Positions 37,636 to 51,500 of a stretch of DNA of 64,000 nt are shown here, piece by piece. Below the pieces are notes generated by a model. The model worked only from the letters and a program-made list of their open reading frames with translations, ran no database searches and was not told the DNA's origin. The stretch covers positions 60,001-124,000 of the forward strand of contig NC_045141.1 in assembly GCF_008831285.2 (NCBI RefSeq), written 5' to 3'. Numbering within the stretch: the first letter of the stretch is position 1; each line of letters starts with the position of its first letter. Made by a program: the position numbers and the translations under genes. This DNA is from Nymphaea colorata (Eukaryota > Streptophyta > Magnoliopsida > Nymphaeales > Nymphaeaceae).

Positions 37636-37741
37636 GGGGCCCTCTGTGTTAAGGCCGGGCTTAAGTCTTATAATGAGGTCAGCTCTGGCGGGGCCCTCGG
37701 TTAAGGCCGGGCTTAGGTCTTATGATCAGGTCAACTCTGGC
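37636..37741. repeat. 53-bp tandem duplication upstream of the SPOC gene
   Basis: Copies at 37636-37689 and 37690-37741 share GTTAAGGCCGGGCTTA and GAGGTCAGCTCTGGC/CAGGTCAACTCTGGC. They lie 330 to 430 bp before the start codon, in what should be promoter or leader. Confidence 0.85.
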
Positions 37742-37806
37742 CCGACTTCCGTGCAGGCGCGAGAAAACTGCCGCCCGACTTCCGTGCAGGCGCGAGAAAA
37801 CTGCCG
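37741..37806. repeat. Perfect 33-bp tandem duplication upstream of the SPOC gene
   Basis: Two identical adjacent units starting CCCGACTTCCGTGCAGGCGC (37741-37773 and 37774-37806), 260 bp before the start codon. Perfect identity implies a recent event. Confidence 0.9.
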
Positions 37807-38046
37807 CCAACAGGAATCGAGTCCCGGGTGCAGATTCCAGGTTCTTACGGACAAGTTTCGGTCCAATCCAATAATATCCAAGTACCTCCTTCCCATTTGC
37901 ATTACCAACGCGCGAAGCGTAGCGGCAACGGTTCCAGGTTTGGACCCGACATCCAACACTTGTTCTGCCCCCACGGGAAGGGCCCTTTTAAAGCTTCTGT
38001 TCGGACGGGGGCTGGGGAGTTGGGGGAGAGGGAGCTCCCACTCTGC

Positions 38047-38070
38047 ATGAAGGATCGACGAAGAAGATGA
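38047..38070 (+). promoter_or_regulatory. Short upstream ORF overlapping the SPOC start codon (ATGA)
   Basis: An ATG at 38047 opens a 7-codon frame (MKDRRRR) whose TGA (38068-38070) overlaps the main ATG (38067-38069) as ATGA. An in-frame earlier ATG at 37828 would give 80 codons if the transcript starts that far upstream. Overlap of this kind can limit or couple initiation at the main start. This is inference; the transcription start is unknown. Confidence 0.45.
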
Positions 38071-38331
38071 CGACGGCTGAGCAGCCGCTGAAGAAGCGGA
38101 AGCTACACGAAGCGGCAACTGCTACAGCCGTCGACTCCGTTCAAAAGGAAGTCACTGCTCCTTCTCCGCCGCTTTCGCTGGATGAAATCATGCGAAGGAG
38201 GAGAAACAGGGATGAGATCAGGGGCCTGTACGAGTGCTATCGGAGAATCCGGTTCTACGTCTCCCAGAAGGATTCTCGTCTCATGCCCGACTTCGAGCAG
38301 GCGTACCTCTCCCTTATCAAGGCTTCCCGAG
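38067..38331 (+). CDS. SPOC gene exon 1
   Basis: Residues 1-88 plus the first base of codon 89. It has the basic KKRK motif, a low-complexity Ala/Thr/Pro stretch, then a charged helix ([20 protein letters not shown]). Donor GAG|GTCAGT. Confidence 0.92.
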
Positions 38332-41300
38332 GTCAGTGAGTTGGCCTGTTTTCTCTCTTCCTTTCTGCTCGCTGTCGTTTTCACTATCGATTTTTGATTC
38401 TTAGGGTTTCTTCCATTCTTAACTGATCCAGAGTATACGGTAGTGGATACCTTTTTTTTCAACTAGTGATTATGAAAAGTGGGTATGTGCGAGTTGGTTT
38501 GAACACAGAATTAGGGTAAGCTTTTTAGATGATCAATAGTCCTGCAGGTTAATTCTTGTGATGATAGATTGCATCGTGTATGTGTGTGCTAAAATATGTT
38601 AGCTGTCTAATGAGCTCAGAATGGAACATCAATTTGCTTTTGCTCATGGCAAACAGAAGACGGTAGAAAAATGTTGCTTACTGGGGCTAGTTGTGGTATT
38701 TGTAATTTTTTTTGTCATTTTATTTTCTCTTTGTTGTTAATTTATGTTGGAAGCGTCTATTTAGGAGGGTCAGATATCTCTTTCTCCGTTGCCTGTTGCA
38801 ACTTACTTTATATAACATGCTAATCACACGCGCAGGTTGCACAAGTGCACAGCGTATCATAGCTGAGCTAATTCCTCGATATGCTCTCTACTGCCCAACT
38901 GCGCTGGAAGCTGCTGCTAAGGTTGCCATTAACATGTACGATTGTAACTTGTTGATTATGTTGAGAGGAGAAGATACCGATGGAATAGCATTTCAGACCG
39001 CCCAGGCTTGTGTTTTTGGTCTGGTTGATATATGTAATGCTGCATCAACTGTAGCACCTAGCTCGTCTGTTATTGGAGGAATCTGTTCTGCTGTTTTTCT
39101 CAATGTGTTGACTTTTTTCATATCAACTTTTGAGGGCAAGAACATATATGAAGCATCTGATTTGGAACTTGAGAAAATTGAAGATTCAAAAGACTTCTTC
39201 GCGAAATTAAAGCAGGCAATGGAAGAAAATGACACTTCCGTTTCAGAAAAACTATTTTTCTTTAGGGCACTAAGCCTTATTAGAATATTTGTTTATTGCC
39301 CTAGGAGGGTTCTTTCAGCTTGTTTTGAGCTTCTTGACTCTATAGATATTGGTGTTCAGAAAGGAGGTTTTTACTTTTTAAGGCAGGTAACAAGTCTAAT
39401 TGATGCTCAAGATTCTGAGCTTCACTTGGATAAGCTGGATAACAGGCCCACTTTGACAACTGATTCTGTCTTGGCTAATACAAACTGCAATCATCTAGCT
39501 GAAGATGAATTGAAAACCACTAATGAGCACTTGCCTGATAAATCACTGTCAGCTTCAAGTAGCTTGATGGAAAAGGTAATGTGTGCGTGATTGAAACTTC
39601 CAGTTTAAGCCCGTGTATAGTACTATTTCCATGCTAGAATTTGTTTGCATTTCAGAAATGTTAACTTTTCCCTTGCATAGAAGATACACTTGGAGCTTGT
39701 CATATTGGCATTGATCATGGGTATGCTTGGATGCATAGAATCTATCTGCATTTTCCCATATTTACTTACCTTTCCACTAGAATGTGCTTGGTGCTTGCCG
39801 TCTTTGTCATCTTAACATAGATCAAGGGCATGAGACATCAGAGGTTCTCAAGTTCCATGGTCCTAAATCTCCTTATGGTTTGTTGTTATCTCTAGGCAAG
39901 CTGAGTGTAGGTGGAAAATGTGATCACTGTCGTTGCTAAAATAATAAAATTAGGTCACTACCGTTTATGCACTTTAAGTCTTTATTTCTCTGTGACATTG
40001 CATTTCTCTACACAAAAAAGGTGGTTCAAGATTGGAAAGAAGCAATATTGCAATTTCACTTCTACTGTTTGCATATTTTTTATGCTTATTGTGAACAGGC
40101 TTATTAGTGTTTTTGTCTGCTTATAAGATATCACTGAGCAAGTTTTTTTGGGTGAACTATTTTCAAATGGCAGGTTTTTGCAGAGACCCCTATGAGGAGG
40201 CTATGTTGTTAGAAGCCTTAAATGATGAGTATAACATTGAGCCTTGGCATACCTAGGCTGGACTAGGCATTTTAATCAATGCAACAGAAAAAGGAGAATA
40301 TGGAAATAATAAAATACAACAATAATGTGATTATATGGTCCCATATATTATAAATGCATACGCAATCACATAAAGTCACATAAAAATGGTTAAAATAATA
40401 CAAATTGTTCTGATAAATACACCCCAAATCATATTACACACACACACACACATTAGAGAGAGAGGGACAAAGAAGCACACGCACACACACACACACACAC
40501 ACACATTGCGTGTGAGTGAGAGAGAGGGAGATATATAGATAGGTGGATTGAGTGAGAGAGAGGGAGAGGCACTATGTTGTCAAAAACATTAAGCACAGCC
40601 TAGGCAGTTTGACGGACATGGAGACGGAGGACTAGACACATTAAGCAGACAATAGAGTGCAATACTAACTATTAAAATTAACAATGAGACCATTGTTAGA
40701 TATCCCCAAAATCTGTTCACAGCAGAAAGAAAGCCAAGAGGAAGAGAAAGTGGCCAGATAGAGACACATCTTAATTGTTGGAGACAGTGTGTGTATTTGA
40801 TTTATACATCACCCTATATGAAATTTTTACAGTAATACCCTTATGCACAATGGGTATTTGCAGAGATGCATAAATAGGTACAGGTAGACAAATAATACAA
40901 ATGACAAGGAACTGGTCCTTATTTGATCCACATCCAGTAGCATATAAAATGATACCTTTGTTAACAACAATAGCTTTTCTTAATAGAAAACCTATGAATA
41001 TATCACAATAAAACTATAAAAAGTATAAAACAATTAATGTGCATGATAACATAAGCACATTAAACATTTGATGACATGATAATAGGCATAATTAAAAAAT
41101 TTGAAAAACCAATTTTCATTGTTGAACAATTAAAGTTTGCAAGTTACATATCATTAAGAAAAACTTACAAGTAAATTGAGCATGTAAAATCTCACCTCTT
41201 CCTAAGTCCAACCATTAAACCTCCAATTCTAATTTCTAAAAAAATCGTAAATCCGAAACCTAAAATTACTAATCTAATTGAAAAATCTGGTGATCTAAAT

Positions 41301-41369
41301 AATTTGAAATGTGTTGCCATAAAATTGTCTATGTTATATATGTTGCTATAAAAACCTCATTTTATGTTA

Positions 41370-41417
<48 letters not shown>

Positions 41418-42852
41418 ATATAGATAGATAGATAGATAGAGAGAGTAATTAATGATATTGGAATTTGTAGTTGTCAGGATCTAATATGTATATTGTGTAT
41501 GTTTTATGCGTGTGTGTCTTATGTAGACAGAAGATATATATGTAACTGGAACATAGTATAAGATCAAAACTGACAGCTGCATTCACGCCATGCTTGGTTG
41601 TCAGCGTGTAATTTAAACAATGTTTTAATAGAATCTGAATTACTATTTCCTTTTCCTTGCTAATGCCTAACATAGAGTTGGCATGTTAATCTGTCTCTGT
41701 GCATTATGCTTCTGAACTTATTTAGCTAATTTTTCCTACTTTTCAGCTATTATTTCATGTAGTAAATGTAATTCTCTACCAGCACATTATCTTTAATTAA
41801 CAACACTTCAATTGTTACTTGCCTTGTCTTTCTTTAGAAGGTGTTGTTGTCTGCAAACTGAAAAATGAGATATTACTCTGTGCAGTTATTTTCATGTCTG
41901 TTTACCTATAAGTGAACTGGGAAATGGCATCACTTAGTTAATAGCATTGTCACAAATGTCGCGTTTTATTAAAAAAAAACATGATAAATATGATAAATAT
42001 AAGTCAGCCGTATTAAACGTCAATAAAACGCGTCTTTTTCAAAAAACGTCAGAAAATAAAAAACGCAAAAGGTACACATTTTTTCGCATCTTTTTTGCGT
42101 TTTTTTTACTGGATGTTAGTTTTTTTGTTTCTAAGTGTTCAGCCTAACCATGAGTTTCTATCTTTAAAATGTATAAAATAAGAGAGGGAGTTGATTAACC
42201 AGAAAATTAAGCATAATAAAGAAGAGAGAGTGCTGAAAGGTGCATGTAGTAATAAAGATTAATTATGTAATAAAGAGCAGAGAGAGATGGTTTACAGAAA
42301 ATTAGATGCAATAAAGAAGAGAGGGAGAGAGAGCCAGCTGCTCCTACGAAGCCCCTAGCCCATAGCATTAACTCCTTCATTAGCTCAGCATTCATATCAT
42401 GCGGCTGAGTAAATTGGTTAGAGGAATTCGTGATGCTCTTGCTTCGCTTGAAATCCTGATATCTGGATGCACCTACATGATTTCCTTGAATAAATAGATC
42501 TTGTACGTTGCTGATCCCTTCTTGGCCTTCTTCTTCTTCTTGAGGTGGAGGGGTGGGGTCGCTAGCAAGAGAGAGATAGAGAGAGAGATGAGATTCTTGC
42601 CCCTTTATATATATAGATCCTGGTTTTTTTTACTCATTTTAAACAGTCTTCACCTCTAAATTTTTGCTCATACTACAGAAGCTTAACTGTCAAAAACGTA
42701 CAAATTAGAGGCTAATGCTTTTAATATGCTTCATACATTATATATGGACACATAACGCTGCTGCATCCTAGTGTTCACATTTTTCAAAATTGATGTGTCC
42801 AAACCCATCGCTCAGCACCCATGTGACAAGATTCCAATCAGTTACTAAAATG

Positions 42853-42924
<72 letters not shown>

Positions 42925-45475
42925 CAATCTACGTTATGTATGTTTATCATAACTTGCCTTTGTGGTGCAGGTTATCAGTAAGGATCCTTCATTGAAAATG
43001 TGGATCATTTCAAGATATAAAAAACTATCGGGAACAGCCTCCTTTAAAACTGCATTAGAAGTGGCATCAATCCTGGGATCAGCCATGGGATCTTTGTCTG
43101 ATCCTGCTTCTAGGCTTGAGAATGAAGAAGATGTTGATAACGACAACTCTAATTTTTCAGATTATATTAGTCGACAGTATTTGATGCATGATGTTGCTGG
43201 TTGCCATGATGATTCAACTGATGCATCTGGCAGAGATTGTTCTTCTGCATTAAACAATGCATCTTCAAAGGATCCTCACCATGACAAAAAGGAATTCGCT
43301 GACAAGGGCTTCAAGCACAATATTAGCTCTGGTGTCTCTACAGCCATATCTGAGGTTGACGGAAATGCAAGGCATGAGTCTGGAGACATAGTCTGCTTGA
43401 GGGACGTAATGACTGCTGAGAAAGAGAACAAAGACAGAGCCTTTATGCAAAAGGATTTTGGGATCCAGCAAGTGCAATCTTCAATCTCCAAGCCAGACCT
43501 CAGGAATGTTTTACCTGTTGGGGTCGGCAAAACAGGTCATGCTGAGAACCATCTTTCTGAACCAGAGCTTAGCTCTCCAGCTGTAAGGGGTATTTGTGGT
43601 GGTTTAACATCTCCAAAACAACCATTCTCACCAAGGCTCCATTCAACATCCACTGGTCATGTTACTTGGTACTTGGATGGAGATCCTACTGCTATGGATG
43701 TCTTCTCTGCTTCAAAGCAACTTTGGTTTGGTGCTGTTGGACATGATGCAACAGAGAGTATTGTAAGACTGCAGTTTGAGAAGTTTGGTCCCATAGAAAG
43801 TTTTGCCTTTTTCCCTATACAGAGATTTGGCTTGGTTGAGTACAGGCACATAATGGATGCTATAAGAGCTCGCGAGTGCATGCGGCAGTTTTGTATCTCT
43901 GGTGCATTTCTTCGTGTAAGATTCTTAGATGTAGGCTTAGGTAGCAGAGGAACTGTTAGTGGTGTTGCGGTTGGAGGTAGTTGCTGTGTTTATGTTGGCA
44001 AAGTAACCAACAAATATTCCAAGAAAGAGATTCTTCATGATTTAATTGCTCTGTCATCTATCAGACCTCACACGTTTACTGATTTGACCAGTGAAAGTGC
44101 ACTGCTTTTAGAATTTCAAACTGCTGAAGAAGCTGCTGCTGCAATGGCTTGCATTCGAGGCCAGCGCAGAGAAAAGGGTTTCCATTGTTTACCTAGCAGA
44201 CACTTAACTTTGAATACCAGGTTTGATGATGGATTCGCACCTCGCTATCAGCTTTTGGTATCTCAAATAGATGGTTCTGTCTCTGAAGAAGAAGTAATTG
44301 GTGCATTCTCAAGATTTGGAGAACTGATGGGGTGGAACTTTTTCCGGCATGATAGATGCTGCATAATAGATTTCCGTTCACATGAAGCTGCTGATGTTGC
44401 AAAATCTTGTCTGCATGGTGCAAGATTTGGGGCTACGACAATATGTGTCGAGTTCAGAACAAACAAAGGCAAGGTCTCCCAAAATAGTTTGATTGAGCCG
44501 CCACATAATCAAACAGTATATGATAAGGCTAAAGTATCTCCATTAGCATCAGTATTTGCAACTTTGTGTGCAAAATACAGCATTATCCAACAACCGAGAA
44601 AGATCCACATGAACTCATTGAGGGATGAGGACCGGGTCCCATCAAATGTACTCTGGTTTAGCTTGCCAGATAATTCATCTTTCTTAACCGATGATGAGAT
44701 CATGTCTGTCTGCAATCTTGCTGCTGGACATGTTGGGCATGTTTGTCTATTAACAAGGACAAGCTTTTCCCAAGTATCTGGTGCTTTTGTTGAGTTCAGT
44801 GGTGTAGATGCAGCAGCAGTAGCATTAAAGAATATTCAGGGATGTCCAGGCTTGTTCTTTGAAGTTGACTTCAGGTGTGTTTGCTGTTTCTTTTATTGTT
44901 TTTGACTTATGTATTTATTTTTTGACTGTTGCTTTCCTAAAATATTATGATGAGTAACAAAGGACCTTTTGTTTTAATTTTTGTGTCTCATCTTCTGCTG
45001 AACTTTCAGTGGCAAGTTAGTTTTTTGGTTCATTTATTATCCTTACGTATCTCTGCAGCAGCTAATGCAAAAATTAGGCCAATGACTGTTGCTTTCCTAG
45101 AATATTAGGATTGAGCAACAAAGGACCTTTTGTTTTAATTTCTGTATCTTATCTTCTGCTGACCTTCACTGTCAAGTTAGTATCTTGGTTATTTTGTTAC
45201 CCTTACGTGTCTCTCCTATGGCTAATGCATAAAGTAGGCCAATGTAAATATTGCTTTGTTTCAAATTTTACTTTGTTTGACTTTTTAAAGGTCATTGAAG
45301 TTGTAAAACAGTTTGAACATTAAGCAATCTAGATTTTGTATGTCTAATGATTGCGCTTTAAAATTATGATTCTTGGTAGTTTCCTGTGTTTCGTGGATGC
45401 AAACAGAATAGCCGTATCAGTACACTGCAAAGAGTCGGGCACACTGAGACCTGAAAACTTGCCCTTAGGCACATG

Positions 45476-45536
<61 letters not shown>

Positions 45537-48500
45537 TGCAGAGAGGTGGAGGTAGTGATGGTATATGATCTTTCTCCTCCCCATTATTGTTCAAGTGAGA
45601 AAGAGAGAAAGGTTTGTACTTTGAGCAGTCCGACACTCCTTTCTGATCTTCCTTTTCTGATTTACGAAGAGATATTTTTGTGTAGTGACTTAGTGAGAAA
45701 GAAAAGGAGAAACCTTTTTACTTTGAGTTGTCTGGTACTCCTCCCTTGTTTTTCTTTTCTCAGTTACAGAGAGAGAGAGAGAGAGAGAGAATCTCTAGTC
45801 ATATTGGCTTTGTTAAAAATGAGATGCATGTGTCTGTTACGTTTGCACTTTTTATGTTTCAAAAAGCACATGCCCTGGTCGTGCCTATGTTTGTCCTTGT
45901 CCTTGTCTTTGTTGAAATGTGCCTGTGCATAGTTTGTGTGTAAGTATCCATGTGAGGCAGTGCATTTTATTGAAGCATGATGTGTTTAGTATATTGAATC
46001 TCCTTTAGGTGTGACCACGGTTGAAGCTTTAACCCCTTCATAAAGCTTGTGAGAGTTATGTCTAAAAATTAGTGGTTCCTTTATAATGGAAATATGGATG
46101 GACCAAGTTCATCGTTTTGCATGTTGATCCTTTTTTTATCTTTTTTTTCCCAGAACCTGTTTGTGGCTTTTGAAACTTTGAACAAGACATGCATGTAACA
46201 ATTGTAATGGAATTTCTGCCATGTACATTCAAGGAACTCTCTCTCTCTCTTTCTCTTTTTCTATGTATATATATCACATTGTTGTTGTTGTTTTTTTTTT
46301 GTGCGTGTCTTTGTGTATATATTGTTACATTGAGAGAGAGAGAGAGCCCAAAAGAATGCTCATTATCGTAACCCTAATCTCAAGTTAAAGAGATTAAGGC
46401 TGGCGGTATAGAAATTACAAAAATAGTCCGACAAGTATAAGAAAATATTTAAAGGCCTACTCTCTAACTTTTTAATATTGCAAACACTCTCTTTAACACT
46501 CCCCTTCAAGCTGGAGCATATATATATATCAATCATGCTCAGCTTGTTACAACCTCTTAGGAAATCGTTTGTGGGAAGAGCCTTGCTGAAGATATCAGCT
46601 GCCTGATCTTCTGAGGAAACATGAATAGCGCTAATAATTCCTTCTTGAACTAGGTCCCGAACATAGTGACAATTCACTTCAATGTGTTTCGTCCTCTCAT
46701 GAAAGACATGATTGTTTGTAATATAGGTTGCTGCTTTGTTGCCGCAATACATCTTCATTGGGAGATTCACTAAAACACCCAACTCTAGAAGCACTGATCT
46801 GACCCATGACATTTCAACCGCAGCTTGAGCCATATCCCTATATTCCGACTCAACACTAGATTGAGCCACCACATTCTGCTTCTTGCTTCTCCAAGAAATA
46901 AGATTATTTTTCACAAAGACATAAAAACCTGTGGTAGATTTCCTGTCATCTACAGATCTTGCATAATCAACATCACTATACACTTCGATGTCAACACCTT
47001 CTCCCTTTTTAAACCATAACCCTTTCCCGGGGTTGATTTCAAGTATCTGACAATCATTAGAGCAGCATCCCAATGAACCTTTCGAGGTTTTTCCATGAAT
47101 TGACTTAGCTTATTCACAACAAAACTAATGTTGGAGCGAGTAACCGTCAAATACAACAGTTTTCCTATTAAGATCTAGAGCCAAAAGGCCCTGATTCATC
47201 ATCATGTATATGAATGCGAGGACGAGGATTCATGGGAAGTGTGACAGGTTTAGCCCCCAATAAACCTGTTTCTTGGAGAAGATTAAACACATATTTTCTT
47301 TGAGGCACTACAACTCCTTTACTACTAGGGGCCACCTCAATACCAAGAAAATAACGGAGTTGTCCAAGGTCTTTTGTGACAAAGTGTTTCTGTAGAAACT
47401 CATTCGTTTGAGCTATCTCTTGATTACTTTCGCCGGTGAGAACAATATCATCAACATATACAATCAATATCACTATACCAGATGTGCCTCACTTGATAAA
47501 CAACGAGTGATCAAGCTGGATTCTTCGAAATCCACACTTAGATAAAACCTCAGTCAGCTTATGGAACCATGCACGGGGACTTTGTTTAAGTCCATAAATG
47601 GCCTTCTTTAGTTTGCATACCTTGGAGCACTCTCCCTATTGTTCAAAACCAGGTAGTTGCTGCATATAGACTATTTCAGAAAGATCTCTATATAAAAAGA
47701 GATTTTTCACATCTAGCTGAAATAGAGGCCACTCCCGCTGGATAGCAAGAGATATAATCAGTCGAATAGTGCCCAATAGAGCCACTGGCGAAAAGGTCTC
47801 GAAGAAGTCAACTCCATAAGTCTATGCATATTCTTTTGCGACAAGACGTGCTTTGAACCTTTCAATTGAACCATCAGAATGATACTTGATGGCAATGTTG
47901 TAAAAAGTGTATCGTAAGCAGTATCGTTCTAGCTTTAAGATACGCCGTATCGTAAAATATCGTAATGGATCGTAACCGTATCGTTTCTTGAACCGTTCAA
48001 TTGAATCATCAAAATGATACTTGATGGTGAACACCCATTTGGAGCCAACTACATCACAGTGCATCGGTGGATCCATCAAGTCCCAAGCCTCCCAAGAGAT
48101 AAGATCCTTCATTTCCTCCTGCATGGCTTGCATCTACAGTGAATCTAACAGGGCTTGATGGTCGGGAGACAAGATAATATGACTATACATAGTTCGATCA
48201 AACTGCACCAAACTTGTACTCAGATAGTCAGTAGAGACAGAATTAGAAATCGGATGTAGTGTGCACTTTCGCTTGCCTTTGTGAATAGCAATAGGGAGAT
48301 CATGTGCGGAGTAGTCATCATTTATACATGAGTCGGCTTATCAGTGGAACTTACCTCTTGAGAAGCCTTTGGTGGGCAGTTGGGAGAGGGACTGAGACGA
48401 CGAGTGTAAACTAAGGGAGGATCATAGAAACATTCACGTGACATAGGTTGAGAGGGAGGGATCAACTCAAGTGACACATGAGGATTAGGAAGAGGAACAA

Positions 48501-51500
48501 ATACTGACATCTCAGACGTAGAAGGACTCGAAGGGGAAAAATAAAGACAAGACTTAAAGAATGTAACATCCACACTGATAATCTCTTTCTTGGTCTGGGG
48601 ATCAAAGCACTCCTTTTTGATTGATAGAATAGCGAATACATACACATTTGATGGCTTGGGCAGCAAGTTTGTTTTGTTTGGGCCTAGGATATGTGCAAAG
48701 CAGGTGCATCCAAATACTTTGGGAGGTATATGAAATAACCGTCGATTTGGATATGAAATTTGAATGGGGATACGTTCTTGGGTGGCTAATGAGGGTAATC
48801 TGTTAATGATATAGCATGTAGTAAGAATAAGTGAATAACATCACCTCAAAAATAAGCAGGTACGTGAGAATGCAGCATGAGGGTGTGGGCCACATTTAGG
48901 AGTTGCCGATGTTTGCGTTCGGCTACACCATTTTGTTGGGACGTGTAAGGACAAGTAAATTGAGGTCGACTTCCATGATTGGCATAAAATTGAAGCAGAG
49001 CGGAAGACTTGAATTCAAGAGCATTATCAGTGCGAATATTTTTGACAAGGAAGCCAAACTGAGTTTTTATTTCCTTGACAAATTTCTAAACAAGAATACC
49101 TAACTGACTCTGGTAAAATCATCAACTAAAACAAGATAATACTGAAAACGCGAGCGAAAAGGAACACGACTAGAACCCCACACATCCACATGAAGGAGAT
49201 CAAACAAACTTTGACTAGAAGGACTCTGACTCAAAGGGAAGCTACTCCGTGTATGTTTACCTAACTGGCAAGCATCATAGAAGGACTCTGATGCAAAGAT
49301 ATCTAGAAACATGCAACGAAGTTTGGACACTGATGGATGGCCCAGTCTGGGATGCCACTGGAAAGGAGAAGTCCTCGAAGGGAATGAAGATGCAACATCT
49401 ACTGGGCAGATAGGAAGTAGAGACCCTCACGCTCATAGCCGCCACCAATTATCTTTCCAGTTGGTAAGTCCTACAAATAACATGAACCAGAATAAAAAAT
49501 GACTCTACACTGTTAGTCAATAGCCTGCTGCTTAACAGATAACAAATTAGCAGGAAATTGAGGAGCATATAGCGCACGTGTAATAGTGCCTAAGTGTGAG
49601 AGGTAGATATCACTGCTGCCCAAAATAGGAGACAGTTTGCCCTCAGCCAGTTTGATATGTTGTGGTGTAGAGAATCTGATTAATGATGAAAACTTCTATG
49701 GTTGATTACAACAATGCCTGCCAGAATCTATCATCCACAACATATTATCAGTGGGAGCACCAACAGAGAAGGCTGAGTCTATTACAGCAATATTGGCAAA
49801 TGCAGAGGCAGATCTCTAAGAACAAGATCATATTCATCATTACTTAAGGGAATATGACATGGATATAGGAGGATCAGTAAAAGACTCAACCATAGATATT
49901 GTCGCCCTTGAGGGAGCTGTTTGGGATGAAGAAGGACTTTTGCCTGCAGTGATTCTAGCTCCACCAAGTCCAAGTGGACCAACAAAACTGATCGTGGTTC
50001 CATATGAGAAGGAATTTCCAGCCATAGTAAACTGCCAAACAGAATTTGACGCACAATATATTTAGGTATAAGATGCAGTAGCAGCAACAATGGAGAAAAG
50101 TATCTTCGCACCACCATAGTAAAAAAAAAAAAAAATTGGTAGGCTGGGAAACTATGGCACATGGACACGGCAAATTAGCCCGCATATCTGTGTCGACACG
50201 CGAACACGCGGATCCGGACACGGGACACGGTTGGGGCACGCCAAAAAATAAAAGTTATTAAATTTTTTTTTTTCCATTTTATCAATTTTTTGTGATGCAT
50301 CCAATTATTTCCATGAACAATCTTTTCAAATACTCAACACTTTTGTGATAATACAAACTTTCTTACGAGATTGTAGGAGTGAACTATTAATTTAATGTTT
50401 TTTTTTTATTTTATCATTTTTTAGAATATAAAATTTACCGTGTCCGCATATCCAAATTTTTTGAAAATTACTATGTCTGTACCCGTATCCTCATACCCAC
50501 ACTCGTGTGACATAGCTGGGCAACAAAAAAGAATCTGAATCACTAGATCTGAATCACGGTAAGGTGCCAGTTTACTCCACTTTCAGCCGATGATTGTACC
50601 AGCTCCACTTCTAGTTGTCTCACATACGACAACACACACACCTCGCAGTCCACAATTCTGCTCCACATACAATTGCACATAGGACTAGCAATTTTAACTA
50701 ACATTCACATATTGGCAGATCAATTCTGCTACAAGGCTCTAATCATGCCTGAAATTGCATCCATGAATAGAGAGACTGCTGCTGATTTCTGCATATTACA
50801 GCATACTGTTGATTTCAGAAGACTGCTGCTGGCCCATGTACAAACTTTCAGAAGACTGCTGCTTATTTCTGCATATTACAGCAGATTGTTGCTGCTCTAC
50901 TTTCAGTCGCCCCACCTACGATCAGCAGAGCACCATCCACGACAAGAACAAGGCTGAAACAGCCTCCACGATCAGCAGATCAACTCTGCTCCACATGCCA
51001 AACTCTGCTCCACACTCTCTGAGGTTTCACATCCACAATCTGTCGATCATTATGCTCCTCACGTCAAACTGCATCCACAACCAGCAGATTGACTCCACAA
51101 ACAGCAGCTCCTCACGTCAAACTGCATCCACAACAAGCAGATTGACTTTGCCCCACACGGTCAACACAAAACTCTGATCACAGCAGCAGTAACATCCACG
51201 AGATCCACTTAAGGATTTGATCAAGCCTTCCACATAGGCGTGACCAGGCCCTTCTCCACGCAGCACAACCAACCTCTATTCTCTTACCGTCTCCTTATTG
51301 GGTGATAAGAGGGAAGAAGGATGAGGTCGCAGGAGGAGATGGTCGCCGGAGAACTCACTTGGCTGTCGACATCAGAGAAGGCTTTGATACCATGTCATGA
51401 TGAGAGAGAGAGACAGCCCAACAGAATGCTCATTAACGTAACTCTAATCTCAAGTTAAAGAGATTAGGAGTGGTGGTACAAAAATTACAAAAACAGTCCA

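Noticed and set aside
44875-44905. Read-through extension of exon 3
   Set aside because: The frame ends after nine cysteine/phenylalanine-rich codons, while splicing at GTGTGT to 56165 restores the conserved residue.
45351-45932. 193-codon open frame spanning (TA)n and (GA)n runs
   Set aside because: Open only because of microsatellites (Tyr-Ile and Arg-Glu runs) within intron 3.
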